From the NCBI GenBank assembly GCA_963691815.1, contig OY829645.1, positions 5,084,001 to 5,148,000 on the forward strand: a stretch of DNA of 64,000 bases. Direction: 5' to 3'. Shown here piece after piece: positions 1-14,721 of this stretch. The translations under genes and the position numbers were made by a program. Numbering within the stretch: the first letter of the stretch is position 1; the number at the start of each line of letters is the position of its first letter. Source of the DNA: Echiichthys vipera (lineage: Eukaryota; Chordata; Actinopteri; Perciformes; Trachinidae). Under the pieces are notes generated by a model. The model made no database searches. It was not told where the DNA came from and saw nothing but the letters and a program-made list of their open reading frames with translations.

Positions 1-1294
1 TTCAGGACCCTGAAAGTCACAACAAATGTTTTTATTCATCTTGTTTGATGGATACACCACCTAAATATGTCAACTTTTGATAATTTCACGTTTCAGGACC
101 CTGAAAGTCACTGCAAATGGTAATATTCGTCTTGTTTAATGGATAAACCACGTAAATATGTCAACTTTTGTTAATTCCACGTTTGAAGGTCCTTGAAAGT
201 CACAACAAATGGTACCAGTCGTCTTGTTTGATGGATACACCACCTAAATATGTCAACTTTTATAATTTCACGTTTCAAAACCCTGAAAGTCACAACAAAT
301 GGTAATATTCGTCTTGTTTGATGGATACACCACCAAAATATGTCAACTTTTGATAACTTCACGTTTCAGGACCCTGAAAGTCACAACAAATATTATTATT
401 CATCTTGTTTGATGGATACACCACCTTAATATGTCAACTTTTGATAATTTCACGTTTCAGGACCCTGAAAGTCACTGCAAATGGTAATTTTCGTCTTGAT
501 TAATGGATACACCACGTAAATATGTCAACTTTTGATAATTTCACGTTTCAGGACCCTGAAAGTCACAACAAATGGTAATATTCGTCTTGTTTGATGGATA
601 CACCATCTAAATAAGTCAACTTTTGATAATTTTACGTTTCAGGACCCTGAAAGTTACGACAAATGGTAATATTCGTCTTGTTTGATGGACATACCACCTA
701 AATATGTCAACTTTTGATAATTTCACGTTTCAGGACCCTGAAAGTCACAACAAATGGTAATATTCGTCATGTTTGATGGATACACCATCTAAATAAGTCA
801 ACTTTTGATAATTTCACGTTTCAGGACCCTGAAAGTTACGACAAATGGTAATAGTCGTCTTGTTTGATGGATACACCACCTAAATATGTCAACTTTTGAT
901 AATTTCACGTTTCAGGACCCTGAAAGTCACCACAAATGGTAATATTCGTCATGTTTGATGGATACACCATCTAAATATGTCAACTTTTGATAATTTCACA
1001 TTTCAGGACCCTGAAAGTCACAACAAATGGTAATATTCGTCTTGTTTGATGGATACACCGTCTAAATATTTCAACTTTTGATAATTTCACGTTTCAGGAC
1101 CCTGAAAGTCACAACAAATGTTATTATTCATCTTGTTTGATGGATACACCACCTAAATATGTCAACTTTTGATAACTTCACGTTTCAGGACCCTGAAAGT
1201 CACAACAAATGGTAATATTCGTCTTATTTGATGAATACACCACCTAAATATGTCAACTTTTGATAATTTCACGTTTCAGGACCCTGAAAGTCAC
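1..1294 (+). repeat. Higher-order repeat block A, copy 1
   Basis: This stretch is repeated at 2,455-3,748 with a constant offset of 2,454 bp (27 monomers less 3 bp). The same ordered series of variants appears in both: TGTTTTTATTCATC, GTCACTGC, TTTAATGGATAAACC, the marker TTTGAAGGTCCTTG, AAATATTATTATTC, then several CGTCATG and GGACATACC monomers. The copies part at about 1,294, where this one reads GTCACCACAAATGG and the other GTCACAACAAATGTTT. The block may start left of the window. Confidence 0.85.
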
Positions 1295-2454
1295 CACAAA
1301 TGGTAATATTCGTCATGTTTGATGGATACACCATCTAAATATGTCAACTTTTGATAATTTCACATTTCAGGACCCTGAAAGTCACAACAAATGGTAATAT
1401 TCGTCTTGTTTGATGGATACACCGTCTAAATATTTCAACTTTTGATAATTTCACGTTTCAGGACCCTGAAAGTTACGACAAATGGTAATAGTCGTCTTGT
1501 TTGATGGATACACCACCTAAATATGTCAACTTTTGATAACTTCACGTTTCAGGACCCTGAAAGTCACAACAAATGGTAATATTCGTCTTATTTGATGAAT
1601 ACACCACCTAAATATGTCAACTTTTGATAATTCTTTTCAGGACCCTGAAAGTCACAACAAATGTTTTTATTCATCTTGTTTGATGGATACACCACCTTAA
1701 TATGTCAACTTTTGATAATTTCACGTTTCAGGACCCTGAAAGTCACAACAAATGGTAATATTTGTCTTGTTTGATGGATACACCACCTAAATATGTCAAC
1801 TTTTGATAATTTCACGTTTCAGGACCCTGAAAGTCACTGCAAATGGTAATTTTCGTCTTGATTAATGGATACACCACGTAAATATGTCAACTTTTGATAA
1901 TTTCACGTTTCAGGACCCTGAAAGTCACAACAAATGGTAATATTCGTCTTGTTTGATGGATACACCGTCTAAATATGTCAACTTTTGAAAACTTCACGTT
2001 TCGGGACCCTGAAAGTTACAACAAATGGTAATATTCGTCTTGTTTGATGGATACACCGTCTAAATATGTCAACTTTTGATAATTTCACGTTTCAGGACCC
2101 TGAAAGTTACGACAAATGGTAATAGTCGTCTTGTTTGATGGATACACCACCTAAATATGTCAACTTTTGATAATTTCACGTTTCAGGACCCTGAAAGTCA
2201 CCACAAATGGTAATATTCGTCATGTTTGATGGATACACCATCTAAATATGTCAACTTTTGATAATTTCACATTTCAGGACCCTGAAAGTCACAACAAATG
2301 GTAATATTCGTCTTGTTTGATGGATACACCGTCTAAATATGTCAACTTTTGATAATTTCACGTTTCAGGACCCTGAAAGTCACAACAAATGTTATTATTC
2401 ATCTTGTTTGATGGATACACCACCTAAATATGTCAACTTTTGATAATTTCACGT

Positions 2455-3748
2455 TTCAGGACCCTGAAAGTCACAACAAATGTTTTTATTCATCTTGTTT
2501 GATGGATACACCACCTAAATATGTCAACTTTTGATAATTTCACGTTTCAGGACCCTGAAAGTCACTGCAAATGGTAATATTCGTCTTGTTTAATGGATAA
2601 ACCACGTAAATATGTCAACTTTTGTTAATTCCACGTTTGAAGGTCCTTGAAAGTCACAACAAATGGTACCAGTCGTCTTGTTTGATGGATACACCACCTA
2701 AATATGTCAACTTTTATAATTTCACGTTTCAAAACCCTGAAAGTCACAACAAATGGTAATATTCGTCTTGTTTGATGGATACACCACCAAAATATGTCAA
2801 CTTTTGATAACTTCACGTTTCAGGACCCTGAAAGTCACAACAAATATTATTATTCATCTTGTTTGATGGATACACCACCTTAATATGTCAACTTTTGATA
2901 ATTTCACGTTTCAGGACCCTGAAAGTCACTGCAAATGGTAATTTTCGTCTTGATTAATGGATACACCACGTAAATATGTCAACTTTTGATAATTTCACGT
3001 TTCAGGACCCTGAAAGTCACAACAAATGGTAATATTCGTCTTGTTTGATGGATACACCATCTAAATAAGTCAACTTTTGATAATTTTACGTTTCAGGACC
3101 CTGAAAGTTACGACAAATGGTAATATTCGTCTTGTTTGATGGACATACCACCTAAATATGTCAACTTTTGATAATTTCACGTTTCAGGACCCTGAAAGTC
3201 ACAACAAATGGTAATATTCGTCATGTTTGATGGATACACCATCTAAATAAGTCAACTTTTGATAATTTCACGTTTCAGGACCCTGAAAGTTACGACAAAT
3301 GGTAATAGTCGTCTTGTTTGATGGATACACCACCTAAATATGTCAACTTTTGATAATTTCACGTTTCAGGACCCTGAAAGTCACCACAAATGGTAATATT
3401 CGTCATGTTTGATGGATACACCATCTAAATATGTCAACTTTTGATAATTTCACATTTCAGGACCCTGAAAGTCACAACAAATGGTAATATTCGTCTTGTT
3501 TGATGGATACACCGTCTAAATATTTCAACTTTTGATAATTTCACGTTTCAGGACCCTGAAAGTCACAACAAATGTTATTATTCATCTTGTTTGATGGATA
3601 CACCACCTAAATATGTCAACTTTTGATAACTTCACGTTTCAGGACCCTGAAAGTCACAACAAATGGTAATATTCGTCTTATTTGATGAATACACCACCTA
3701 AATATGTCAACTTTTGATAATTTCACGTTTCAGGACCCTGAAAGTCAC
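2455..3748 (+). repeat. Higher-order repeat block A, copy 2
   Basis: Counterpart of 1-1,294 by offset and variant order. Its first 476 bp are repeated again at 3,729-4,204, an offset of 1,274 bp, which is exactly 14 monomers. The same series is therefore reused at two scales, 27-mer and 14-mer, as expected from unequal crossing-over at different registers. Confidence 0.85.
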
Positions 3749-5160
3749 AACAAATGTTTTTATTCATCTTGTTTGATGGATACACCACCTAAATATGTCA
3801 ACTTTTGATAATTTCACGTTTCAGGACCCTGAAAGTCACTGCAAATGGTAATATTCGTCTTGTTTAATGGATAAACCACGTAAATATGTCAACTTTTGTT
3901 AATTTCACGTTTGAAGGTCCTTGAAAGTCACAACAAATGGTACCAGTCGTCTTGTTTGATGGATACACCACCTAAATATGTCAACTTTTATAATTTCACG
4001 TTTCAAAACCCTGAAAGTCACAACAAATGGTAATATTCGTCTTGTTTGATGGATACACCACCAAAATATGTCAACTTTTGATAACTTCATGTTTCAGGAC
4101 CCTGAAAGTCACAACAAATATTATTATTCATCTTGTTTGATGGATACACCACCTTAATATGTCAACTTTTGATAATTTCACGTTTCAGGACCCTGAAAGT
4201 CACAACAAATATTAATATACGTCTTGTTTGATGGATACACCACCTTAATAAGTCAACTTTTGATAATTTCACGTTTCAGGACCCTGAAAGTCACTGCAAA
4301 TGGTAATTTTCGTCTTGATTAATGGATACACCACGTTAATATGTCAACTTTTGATAATTTCACGTTTCAGGACCCTGAAAGTCACAACAAATGGTAATAT
4401 TCGTCTTGTTTGATGGATACACCGTCTAAATATGTCAACTTTTGAAAAGTTCACCTTTCAGGACCCTGAAAGTTACGACAAATGGTAATATTCCTCTTGT
4501 TTGATGGACATACCACCTAAATATGTCAACTTTTGATAATTTCACGTTTCAGGACCCTGAAAGTCAAGACAAATGGTAATATTCGTCTTGTTTAATGGAT
4601 ACACCACGTAAATATGTCAACTTTTGATACTTTCTCGTTTCAGGACCCTGAAAGTCACAACAAATGGTAATATTCGTCTTGTTTGATGGATACACCGTCT
4701 AAATATGTCAACTTTTGATAACTTCACGTTTCAGGACCCTGAAAGTCACAACAAATGGTAATATTCGTCATGTTTGATGGATACACCATCTAAATAAGTC
4801 AACTTTTGATAATTTCACGTTTCAGGACCCTGAAAGTCACTGCAAATGGTAATTTTCGTCTTGATTAATGGATACACCACGTAAATATGTCAACTTTTTA
4901 ATAATTTCACGTTTCAGGACCCTGAAAGTCACAACAAATGGTAATTTTCGTCTTGTTTGATGGATACACCGTCTAAATATATCAACTTTTGAAAACTTCA
5001 CGTTTCAGCACCCTGAAAGTCACAACAAATGGTAATATTCGTCATGTTTGATGGATACACCATCTAAATGAGTCAACTTTTGATAATTTTACGTTTCAGG
5101 ACCCTGAAAGTCAAGACAAATGGTAATATTCGTCTTGTTTGATGGACATACCACCTAAAT
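3000..5160 (+). repeat. Long-range duplicated segment D, copy 1
   Basis: About 2.16 kb is repeated at 14,722-16,882 with a constant offset of 11,722 bp. Rare variants line up at that offset, including ATATTAATATACG (4,209 and 15,931), GATACTTTCTCG (4,626 and 16,348) and CAACTTTTTA (4,891 and 16,613). After 5,160 the copies diverge. Similarity resumes around 5,761 and 17,028 at an offset of 11,267 bp, so five monomers (455 bp) were lost or gained between them. Confidence 0.8.
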
Positions 5161-8100
5161 ATGTCAACTTTTGATAATTTCACGTTTCAGGACCCTGAAA
5201 GTCAAGACAAATGGTAATATTCGTCTTGTTTAATGGATACACCACGTAAATATGTCAACTTTTGATAATTTCACTTTTCGGGACCCTGAAAGTTACAACA
5301 AATGGTAATATTCGTCTTGTTTGATGGATACACCGTCTAAATATGTCAACTTTTGATAACTTCACGTTTCAGGACCCTGAAAGTCACAACAAATGGTAAT
5401 ATTCGTCATGTTTGATGGATACACCATCTAAATAAGTCAAAATTTGATAATTTTACATTTCAGGACCCTGAAAGTTACGACAAATGGTAAGAGTCGTCTT
5501 GTTTGATGGATACACCACCTAAATATGTCAACTTTTGATAATTTCACGTTTCAGGACCCTGAAAGTCACCACAAATGGTAAAATTTGTCATGTTTGAAGG
5601 ATACACCATCTAAATATGTCAACGTTTGATAATTTCACATTTCAGGACCCTGAAAGTCACAACAAATGGTAATATTCATCGTGTTTGATGGATACACCGT
5701 CTAAATATGTCAACTTTTGATAACTTCACGTTTCAGGACCCTGAAAGTCACAACAAATGGTAATTTTCGTCTTGTTTGATGGATACACCACCTAAATATG
5801 TCAACTTTTGATAATTTCACGTTTCAGGACCCTGAAAGTCACAACAAATGTTAATATTCGTCTTGTTTGATTGATACACCACCTAAATATGTCAACTTTT
5901 GATAATTTCACATTTCATGACCCTGAAAGTCACAACAAATGGTAATATTCGTCTTGTTTGATGGATACACCACCTAAATATGTCAACTTTTGATAACTTC
6001 ACGTTTCAGCACCCTGAAAGTCACAACAAATGGTAATATTCGTCTTATTTGATGAATACACCACCTAAATATGTCAACTTTTGATAATTTCACGTTTCAG
6101 GACCCTGAAAGTCACAACAAATGTTTTTATTCATCTTGTTTGATGGAAACACCACCTAAATATGTCAACTTTTGATAATTTCACGTTTCAGGACCCTGAA
6201 AGTCACAACAAATGGTAATATTCGTCTTGTTTGATGGATACACCGTCTAAATATTTCAACTTTTGATAATTTCACGTTTCAGGACCCTGAAAGTCACAAC
6301 AAATGTTATTATTCATCTTGTTTGATGGATACACCACCTAAATATGTCAACTTTTGATAACTTCACGTTTCAGGACCCTGAAAGTCACAACAAATGTTTT
6401 TATTCATCTTGTTTGATGGATACACCACCTAAATATGTCAACTTTTGATAATTTCACGTTTCAGGACCCTGAAAGTCACTGCAAATGGTAATATTCGTCT
6501 TGTTTAATGGATAAACCACGTAAATATGTCAACTTTTGTTAATTTCACGTTTGAAGGTCCTTGAAAGTCACAACAAATGGTACCAGTCGTCTTGTTTGAT
6601 GTATACACCACCTAAATATGTCAACTTTTATAATTTCACGTTTCAAAACCCTGAAAGTCACAACAAATGGTAATATTCGTCTTGTTTGATGGATACACCG
6701 TCTAAATATGTCAACTTTTGATAATTTCACGTTTCAGGACCCTGAAAGTCACAACAAATGGTAATATTCGTCTTGTTTGATGGATACACCGTCTAAATAT
6801 GTCAACTTTTGAAAACTTCACCTTTCAGGACCCTGAAAGTTACGACAAATGGTAATATTCGTCTTGTTTGATAGACATACCACCTAAATATGTCAACTTT
6901 TGATAATTTCACGTTTCAGGACCCTGAAAGTCAAGACAAATGGTAATATTCGTCTTGTTTAATGGATACACCACGTAAATATGTCAACTTTTGATACTTT
7001 CTCGTTTCAGGACCCTGAAAGTCACAACAAATGGTAATATTCGTCATGTTTGATGGATACACCATCTAAATAAGTCAACTTTTGATAATTTCACGTTTCA
7101 GGACCCTGAAAGTCACTGCAAATGGTCATTTTCGTCTTGATTAATGGATACACCACGTAAATATGTCAACTTTTTAATAATTTCACGTTTCAGGACCCTG
7201 AAAGTCACAACAAATGGTAATTTTCGTCTTGTTTGATGGATACACCGTCTAAATATATCAACTTTTGAAAACTTCACGTTTCAGGTCCCTGAAAGTCACA
7301 ACAAATGGTAATATTCGTCATGTTTGATGGATACACCATCTAAATAAGTCAACTTTTGATAATTTTACGTTTCAGGACCCTGAAAGTTACGACAAATGGT
7401 AATATTCGTCTTGTTTGATGGACATACCACCTAAATATGTCAACTTTTGATAATTTCACGTTTCAGGACCCTGAAAGTCACAACAAATGGTAATATTCGT
7501 CTTGTTTGATGGATACACCGTCTAAATATGTCAACTTTTGATAACTTCACGTTTCAGGACCCTGAAAGTCACCACAAATGGTAATATTCGTCATGTTTGA
7601 TGGATACACCATCTAAATAAGTCAACTTTTGATAATTTCACGTTTCAGGACCCTGAAAGTTACGACAAATGGTAATAGTCGTCTTGTTTGATGGATGCAC
7701 CACCTAAATATGTCAACTTTTGATAACTTCACGTTTCAGGACCCTGAAAGTCACAACAAATGGTAATATTCGTCTTATTTGATGAATACACCACCTAAAT
7801 ATGTCAACTTTTGATAATTCTTTTCAGGACCCTGAAAGTCACAACAAATGTTTTTATTCATCTTGTTTGATGGATACACCACCTTAATATGTCAACTTTT
7901 GATAATTTCACGTTTCAGGACCCTGAAAGTCACAACAAATGGTAATATTTGTCTTGTTTGATGGATACACCACCTAAATATGTCAACTTTTGATAATTTC
8001 ACGTTTCAGGACCCTGAAAGTCACTGCAAATGGTAATTTTCGTCTTGATTAATGGATACACCACGTAAATATGTCAACTTTTGATAATTTCACGTTTCAG

Positions 8101-9149
8101 GACCCTGAAAGTCACAACAAATGGTAATATTCGTCTTGTTTGATGGATACACCGTCTTAATATGTCAACTTTTGAAAACTTCACGTTTCGGGACCCTGAA
8201 AGTTACAACAAATGGTAATATTCGTCTTGTTTGATGGATACACCGTCTAAATATGTCAACTTTTGATAACTTCACGTTTCAGGACCCTGAAAGTCACAAC
8301 AAATGGTAATATTCGTCTTGTTTGATGGATACACCATCTAAATAAGTCAACTTCTGATAATTTCACATTTCAGGACCCTGAAAGTTACGACAAATGGTAA
8401 TAGTCGTCTTGTTTGATGGATACACCACCTAAATATGTCAACTTTTGATAACTTCACGTTTCAGGACCCTGAAAGTCACAACAAATGGTAATATTCGTCT
8501 TATTTGATGAATACACCACCTAAATATGTCAACTTTTGATAATTCTTTTCAGGACCCTGAAAGTCACAACAAATGTTTTTATTCATCTTGTTTGATGGAT
8601 ACACCACCTTAATATGTCAACTTTTGATAATTTCACGTTTCAGGACCCTGAAAGTCACAACAAATGGTAATATTTGTCCTGTTTGATGGATACACCACCT
8701 AAATATGTCAACTTTTGATAATTTCACGTTTCAGGACCCTGAAAGTCACTGCAAATGGTAATTTTCGTCTTGATTAATGGATACACCACGTAAATATGTC
8801 AACTTTTGATAATTTCACGTTTCAGGACCCTGAAAGTCACAACAAATGGTAATATTCGTCTTGTTTGATGGATACACCGTCTAAATATGACAACTTTTGA
8901 AAACTTCACGTTTCAGGACCCTGAAAGTCACAACAAATGGTAATATTCGTCATGTTTGATGGATACACCATCTAAATAAGTCAACTTTTGATAATTTCAC
9001 GTTTCAGGACCCTGAAAGTTACGACAAATGGTAATAGTCGTCTTGTTTGATGGATACACCGTCTAAATATGTCAACTTTTGATAATTTCACGTTTCAGGA
9101 CCCTGAAAGTCACAACAAATGTTATTATTCATCTTGTTTGATGGATACA

Positions 9150-11017
9150 CCACCTAAATATGTCAACTTTTGATAACTTCACGTTTCAGGACCCTGAAAG
9201 TCACAACAAATGGTAATATTCGTCTTATTTGATGAATACACCACCTAAATATGTCAACTTTTGATAATTTCACGTTTCAGGACCCTGAAAGTCACAAGAA
9301 ATGTTTTTATTCATCTTGTTTGATGGATACACCACCTAAATATGTCAACTTTTGATAATTTCACGTTTCAGGACCCTGAAAGTCACTGCAAATGGTAATA
9401 TTCGTCTTGTTTAATGGATAAACCACGTAAATATGTCAACTTTTGTTAATTCCACGTTTGAAGGTCCTTGAAAGTCACAACAAATGGTACCAGTCGTCTT
9501 GTTTGATGGATACACCACCTAAATATGTCAACTTTTATAATTTCACGTTTCAAAACCCTGAAAGTCACAACAAATGGTAATATTCGTCTTGTTTGATGGA
9601 TACACCACCAAAATATGTCAACTTTTGATAACTTCACGTTTCAGGACCCTGAAAGTCACAACAAATATTATTATTCATCTTGTTTGATGGATACACCACC
9701 TTAATATGTCAACTTTTGATAATTTCACGTTTCAGGACCCTGAAAGTCACAACAAATGGTAATATTTGTCCTGTTTGATGGATACACCACCTAAATATGT
9801 CAACTTTTGATAATTTCACGTTTCAGGACCCTGAAAGTCACTGCAAATGGTAATTTTCGTCTTGATTATTGGATACACCACGTAAATATGTCAACTTTTG
9901 ATAATTTCACGTTTCAGGACCCTGAAAGTCACAACAAATGGTAATATTCGTCTTGTTTGATGGATACACCGTCTAAATATGTCAACTTTTGAAAACTTCA
10001 CGTTTCAGGACCCTGAAAGTCACAACAAATGGTAATATTCGTCATGTTTGATGGATACACCATCTAAATAAGTCAACTTTTGATAATTTTACGTTTCAGG
10101 ACCCTGAAAGTTACGACAAATGGTAATATTCGTCTTGTTTGATGGACATACCACCTAAATATGTCAACTTTTGATAACTTCACGTTTCAGGACCCTGAAA
10201 GTCACAACAAATGGTAATATTCGTCTTATTTGATGAATACACCACCTAAATATGTCAACTTTTGATAATTCTTTTCAGGACCCTGAAAGTCACAACAAAT
10301 GTTTTTATTCATCTTGTTTGATGGATACACCACCTTAATATGTCAACTTTTGATAATTTCACGTTTCAGGACCCTGAAAGTCACAACAAATGGTAATATT
10401 TGTCTTGTTTGATGGATACACCACCTAAATATGTCAACTTTTGATAATTTCACGTTTCAGGACCCTGAAAGTCACAACAAATGGTAATATTCGTCTTGTT
10501 TGATGGATACACCGTCTTAATATGTCAACTTTTGAAAACTTCACGTTTCGGGACCCTGAAAGTTACAACAAATGGTAGAATTCGTCTTGTTTGATGGATA
10601 CACCGTCTAAATATGTCAACTTTTGATAACTTCACGTTTCAGGACCCTGAAAGTCACAACAAATGGTAATATTCGTCTTGTTTGATGGATACACCATCTA
10701 AATAAGTCAACTTCTGATAATTTCACATTTCAGGACCCTGAAAGTTACGACAAATGGTAATAGTCGTCTTGTTTGATGGATACACCACCTAAATATGTCA
10801 ACTTTTGATAACTTCACGTTTCAGGACCCTGAAAGTCACAACAAATGGTAATATTCGTCTTATTTGATGAATACACCACCTAAATATGTCAACTTTTGAT
10901 AATTCTTTTCAGGACCCTGAAAGTCACAACAAATGTTTTTATTCATCTTGTTTGATGGATACACCACCTTAATATGTCAACTTTTGATAATTTCACGTTT
11001 CAGGACCCTGAAAGTCA
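9150..11017 (+). repeat. Higher-order repeat block E, copy 1
   Basis: Repeated at about 11,237-13,104 with an offset of 2,087 bp (23 monomers less 6 bp). Diagnostic shared variants include TTTGTCCTGTTTG, CTTGATTATTGG and the rare GGTAGAATTCG (10,574 and 12,661). The copies differ by scattered single bases, such as CACAAGAAATG here against CACAACAAATG in the second copy. Confidence 0.82.
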
Positions 11018-11236
11018 CAACAAATGGTAATATTCATCTTGTTTGATGGATACACCACCTAAATATGTCAACTTTTGATAACTTCACGTTTCAGGACCCT
11101 GAAAGTCACAACAAATGGTAATATTCGTCTTATTTGATGAATACACCACCTAAATATGTCAACTTTTGATAATTTCACGTTTCAGGACCCTGAAAGTCAC
11201 AACAAATGTTTTTATTCATCTTGTTTGATGGATACA

Positions 11237-13104
11237 CCACCTAAATATGTCAACTTTTGATAACTTCACGTTTCAGGACCCTGAAAGTCACAACAAATGG
11301 TAATATTCGTCTTATTTGATGAATACACCACCTAAATATGTCAACTTTTGATAATTTCACGTTTCAGGACCCTGAAAGTCACAACAAATGTTTTTATTCA
11401 TCTTGTTTGATGGATACACCACCTAAATATGTCAACTTTTGATAATTTCACGTTTCAGGACCCTGAAAGTCACTGCAAATGGTAATATTCGTCTTGTTTA
11501 ATGGATAAACCACGTAAATATGTCAACTTTTGTTAATTCCACGTTTGAAGGTCCTTGAAAGTCACAACAAATGGTACCAGTCGTCTTGTTTGATGGATAC
11601 ACCACCTAAATATGTCAACTTTTATAATTTCACGTTTCAAAACCCTGAAAGTCACAACAAATGGTAATATTCGTCTTGTTTGATGGATACACCAACAAAA
11701 TATGTCAACTTTTGATAACTTCACGTTTCAGGACCCTGAAAGTCACAACAAATATTATTATTCATCTTGTTTGATGGATACACCACCTTAATATGTCAAC
11801 TTTTGATAATTTCACGTTTCAGGACCCTGAAAGTCACAACAAATGGTAATATTTGTCCTGTTTGATGGATACACCACCTAAATATGTCAACTTTTGATAA
11901 TTTCACGTTTCAGGACCCTGAAAGTCACTGCAAATGGTAATTTTCGTCTTGATTATTGGATACACCACGTAAATATGTCAACTTTTGATAATTTCACGTT
12001 TCAGGACCCTGAAAGTCACAACAAATGGTAATATTCGTCTTGTTTGATGGATACACCGTCTAAATATGTCAACTTTTGAAAACTTCACGTTTCAGGACCC
12101 TGAAAGTCACAACAAATGGTAATATTCGTCATGTTTGATGGATACACCATCTAAATAAGTCAACTTTTGATAATTTTACGTTTCAGGACCCTGAAAGTTA
12201 CGACAAATGGTAATATTCGTCTTGTTTGATGGACATACCACCTAAATATGTCAACTTTTGATAACTTCACGTTTCAGGACCCTGAAAGTCACAACAAATG
12301 GTAATATTCGTCTTATTTGATGAATACACCACCTAAATATGTCAACTTTTGATAATTCTTTTCAGGACCCTGAAAGTCACAACAAATGTTTTTATTCATC
12401 TTGTTTGATGGATACACCACCTTAATATGTCAACTTTTGATAATTTCACGTTTCAGGACCCTGAAAGTCACAACAAATGGTAATATTTGTCTTGTTTGAT
12501 GGATACACCACCTAAATATGTCAACTTTTGATAATTTCACGTTTCAGGACCCTGAAAGTCACAACAAATGGTAATATTCGTCTTGTTTGATGGATACACC
12601 GTCTTAATATGTCAACTTTTGAAAACTTCACGTTTCGGGACCCTGAAAGTTACAACAAATGGTAGAATTCGTCTTGTTTGATGGATACACCGTCTAAATA
12701 TGTCAACTTTTGATAACTTCACGTTTCAGGACCCTGAAAGTCACAACAAATGGTAATATTCGTCTTGTTTGATGGATACACCATCTAAATAAGTCAACTT
12801 CTGATAATTTCACATTTCAGGACCCTGAAAGTTACGACAAATGGTAATAGTCGTCTTGTTTGATGGATACACCACCTAAATATGTCAACTTTTGATAACT
12901 TCACGTTTCAGGACCCTGAAAGTCACAACAAATGGTAATATTCGTCTTATTTGATGAATACACCACCTAAATATGTCAACTTTTGATAATTCTTTTCAGG
13001 ACCCTGAAAGTCACAACAAATGTTTTTATTCATCTTGTTTGATGGATACACCACCTTAATATGTCAACTTTTGATAATTTCACGTTTCAGGACCCTGAAA
13101 GTCA
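11237..13104 (+). repeat. Higher-order repeat block E, copy 2
   Basis: Counterpart of 9,150-11,017 at a 2,087-bp offset. The next monomers part company at about 13,105, where this copy continues with a GTCACTGC monomer and the first copy with GTCACAAC. The block contains two of the 88-bp AATTCTTTTCAG monomers, near 12,355 and 12,992, that is seven monomers (637 bp) apart. Confidence 0.82.
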
Positions 13105-14721
13105 CTGCAAATGGTAATTTTCGTCTTGATTAATGGATACACCACGTAAATATGTCAACTTTTGATAATTTCACGTTTCAGGACCCTGAAAGTCACAACA
13201 AATGGTAATATTCGTCTTGTTTGATGGATACACCGTCTAAATATGTCAACTTTTGAAAACTTCACGTTTCAGGACCCTGAAAGTCACAACAAATGGTAAT
13301 ATTTGTCATGTTTGATGGATACACCATCTAAATAAGTCAACTTTTGATAATTTTACGTTTCAGGACCCTGAAAGTTACGACAAATGGTAATATTCGTCTT
13401 GTTTGATGGACATACCACCTAAATATGTCAACTTTTGATAATTTCACGTTTCAGGACCCTGAAAGTCACAGCAAATGGTAATATTCATCATGTTTGATGG
13501 ATACACCATCTAAATAAGTCAACTTTTGATAATTTCACGTTTCAGGACCCTGAAAGTTACGACAAATGGTAATAGTCGTCTTGTTTGATGGATACACCAC
13601 CTAAATATGTCAACTTTTGATAATTTCATGTTTCAGGACCCTGAAAGTGACCACAAATGGTAATATTCGTCATGTTTGATGGATACACCATCTAAATATG
13701 TCAACTTTTGATAATTTCACATTTAAGGACCCTGAAAGTCACAACAAATGGTAATATTCGTCTTGTTTGATGGATACACCGTCTAAATATGTCAACTTTT
13801 GATAATTTCACGTTTCAGGACCCTGAAAGTCACAACAAATGTTATTATTCATTTGTTTGATGGATACACCACCTAAATATGTCAACTTTTGATAACTTCA
13901 CGTTTCAGGACCCTGAAAGTCACAACAAATGGTAATATTCGTCTTATTTGATGAATACACCACCTAAATATGTCAACTTTTGATAATTTCACGTTTCAGG
14001 ACCCTGAAAGTCACAACAAATGTTTTTATTCATCTTGTTTGATGGATACACCACCTAAATATGTCAACTTTTGATAATTTCACGTTTCAGGACCCTGAAA
14101 GTCACTGCAAATGGTAATATTCGTCTTGTTTAATGGATAAACCACGTAAATATGTCAACTTTTGTTAATTCCACGTTTGAAGGTCCTTGAAAGTCACAAC
14201 AAATGGTACCAGTCGTCTTGTTTGATGGATACACCACCTAAATATGTCAACTTTTATAATTTCACGTTTCAAAACCCTGAAAGTCACAACAAATGGTAAT
14301 ATTCGTCTTGTTTGATGGATACACCACCAAAATATGTCAACTTTTGATAACTTCACGTTTCAGGACCCTGAAAGTCACAACAAATATTATTATTCATCTT
14401 GTTTGATGGATACACCACCTTAATATGTCAACTTTTGATAATTTCACGTTTCAGGACCCTGAAATTCACAACAAATGGTAATATTTGTCCTGTTTGATGG
14501 ATACACCGCCTAAATATGTCAACTTTTGATAATTTCACGTTTCAGGACCCTGAAAGTCACTGCAAATGGTAATTTTCGTCTTGATTATTGGATACACCAC
14601 GTAAATATGTCAACTTTTGGTAATTTCACGTTTCAGGACCCTGAAAGTCACAACAAATGGTAATATTCGTCTTGTTTGATGGATACACCGTCTAAATATG
14701 TCAACTTTTGAAAACTTCACG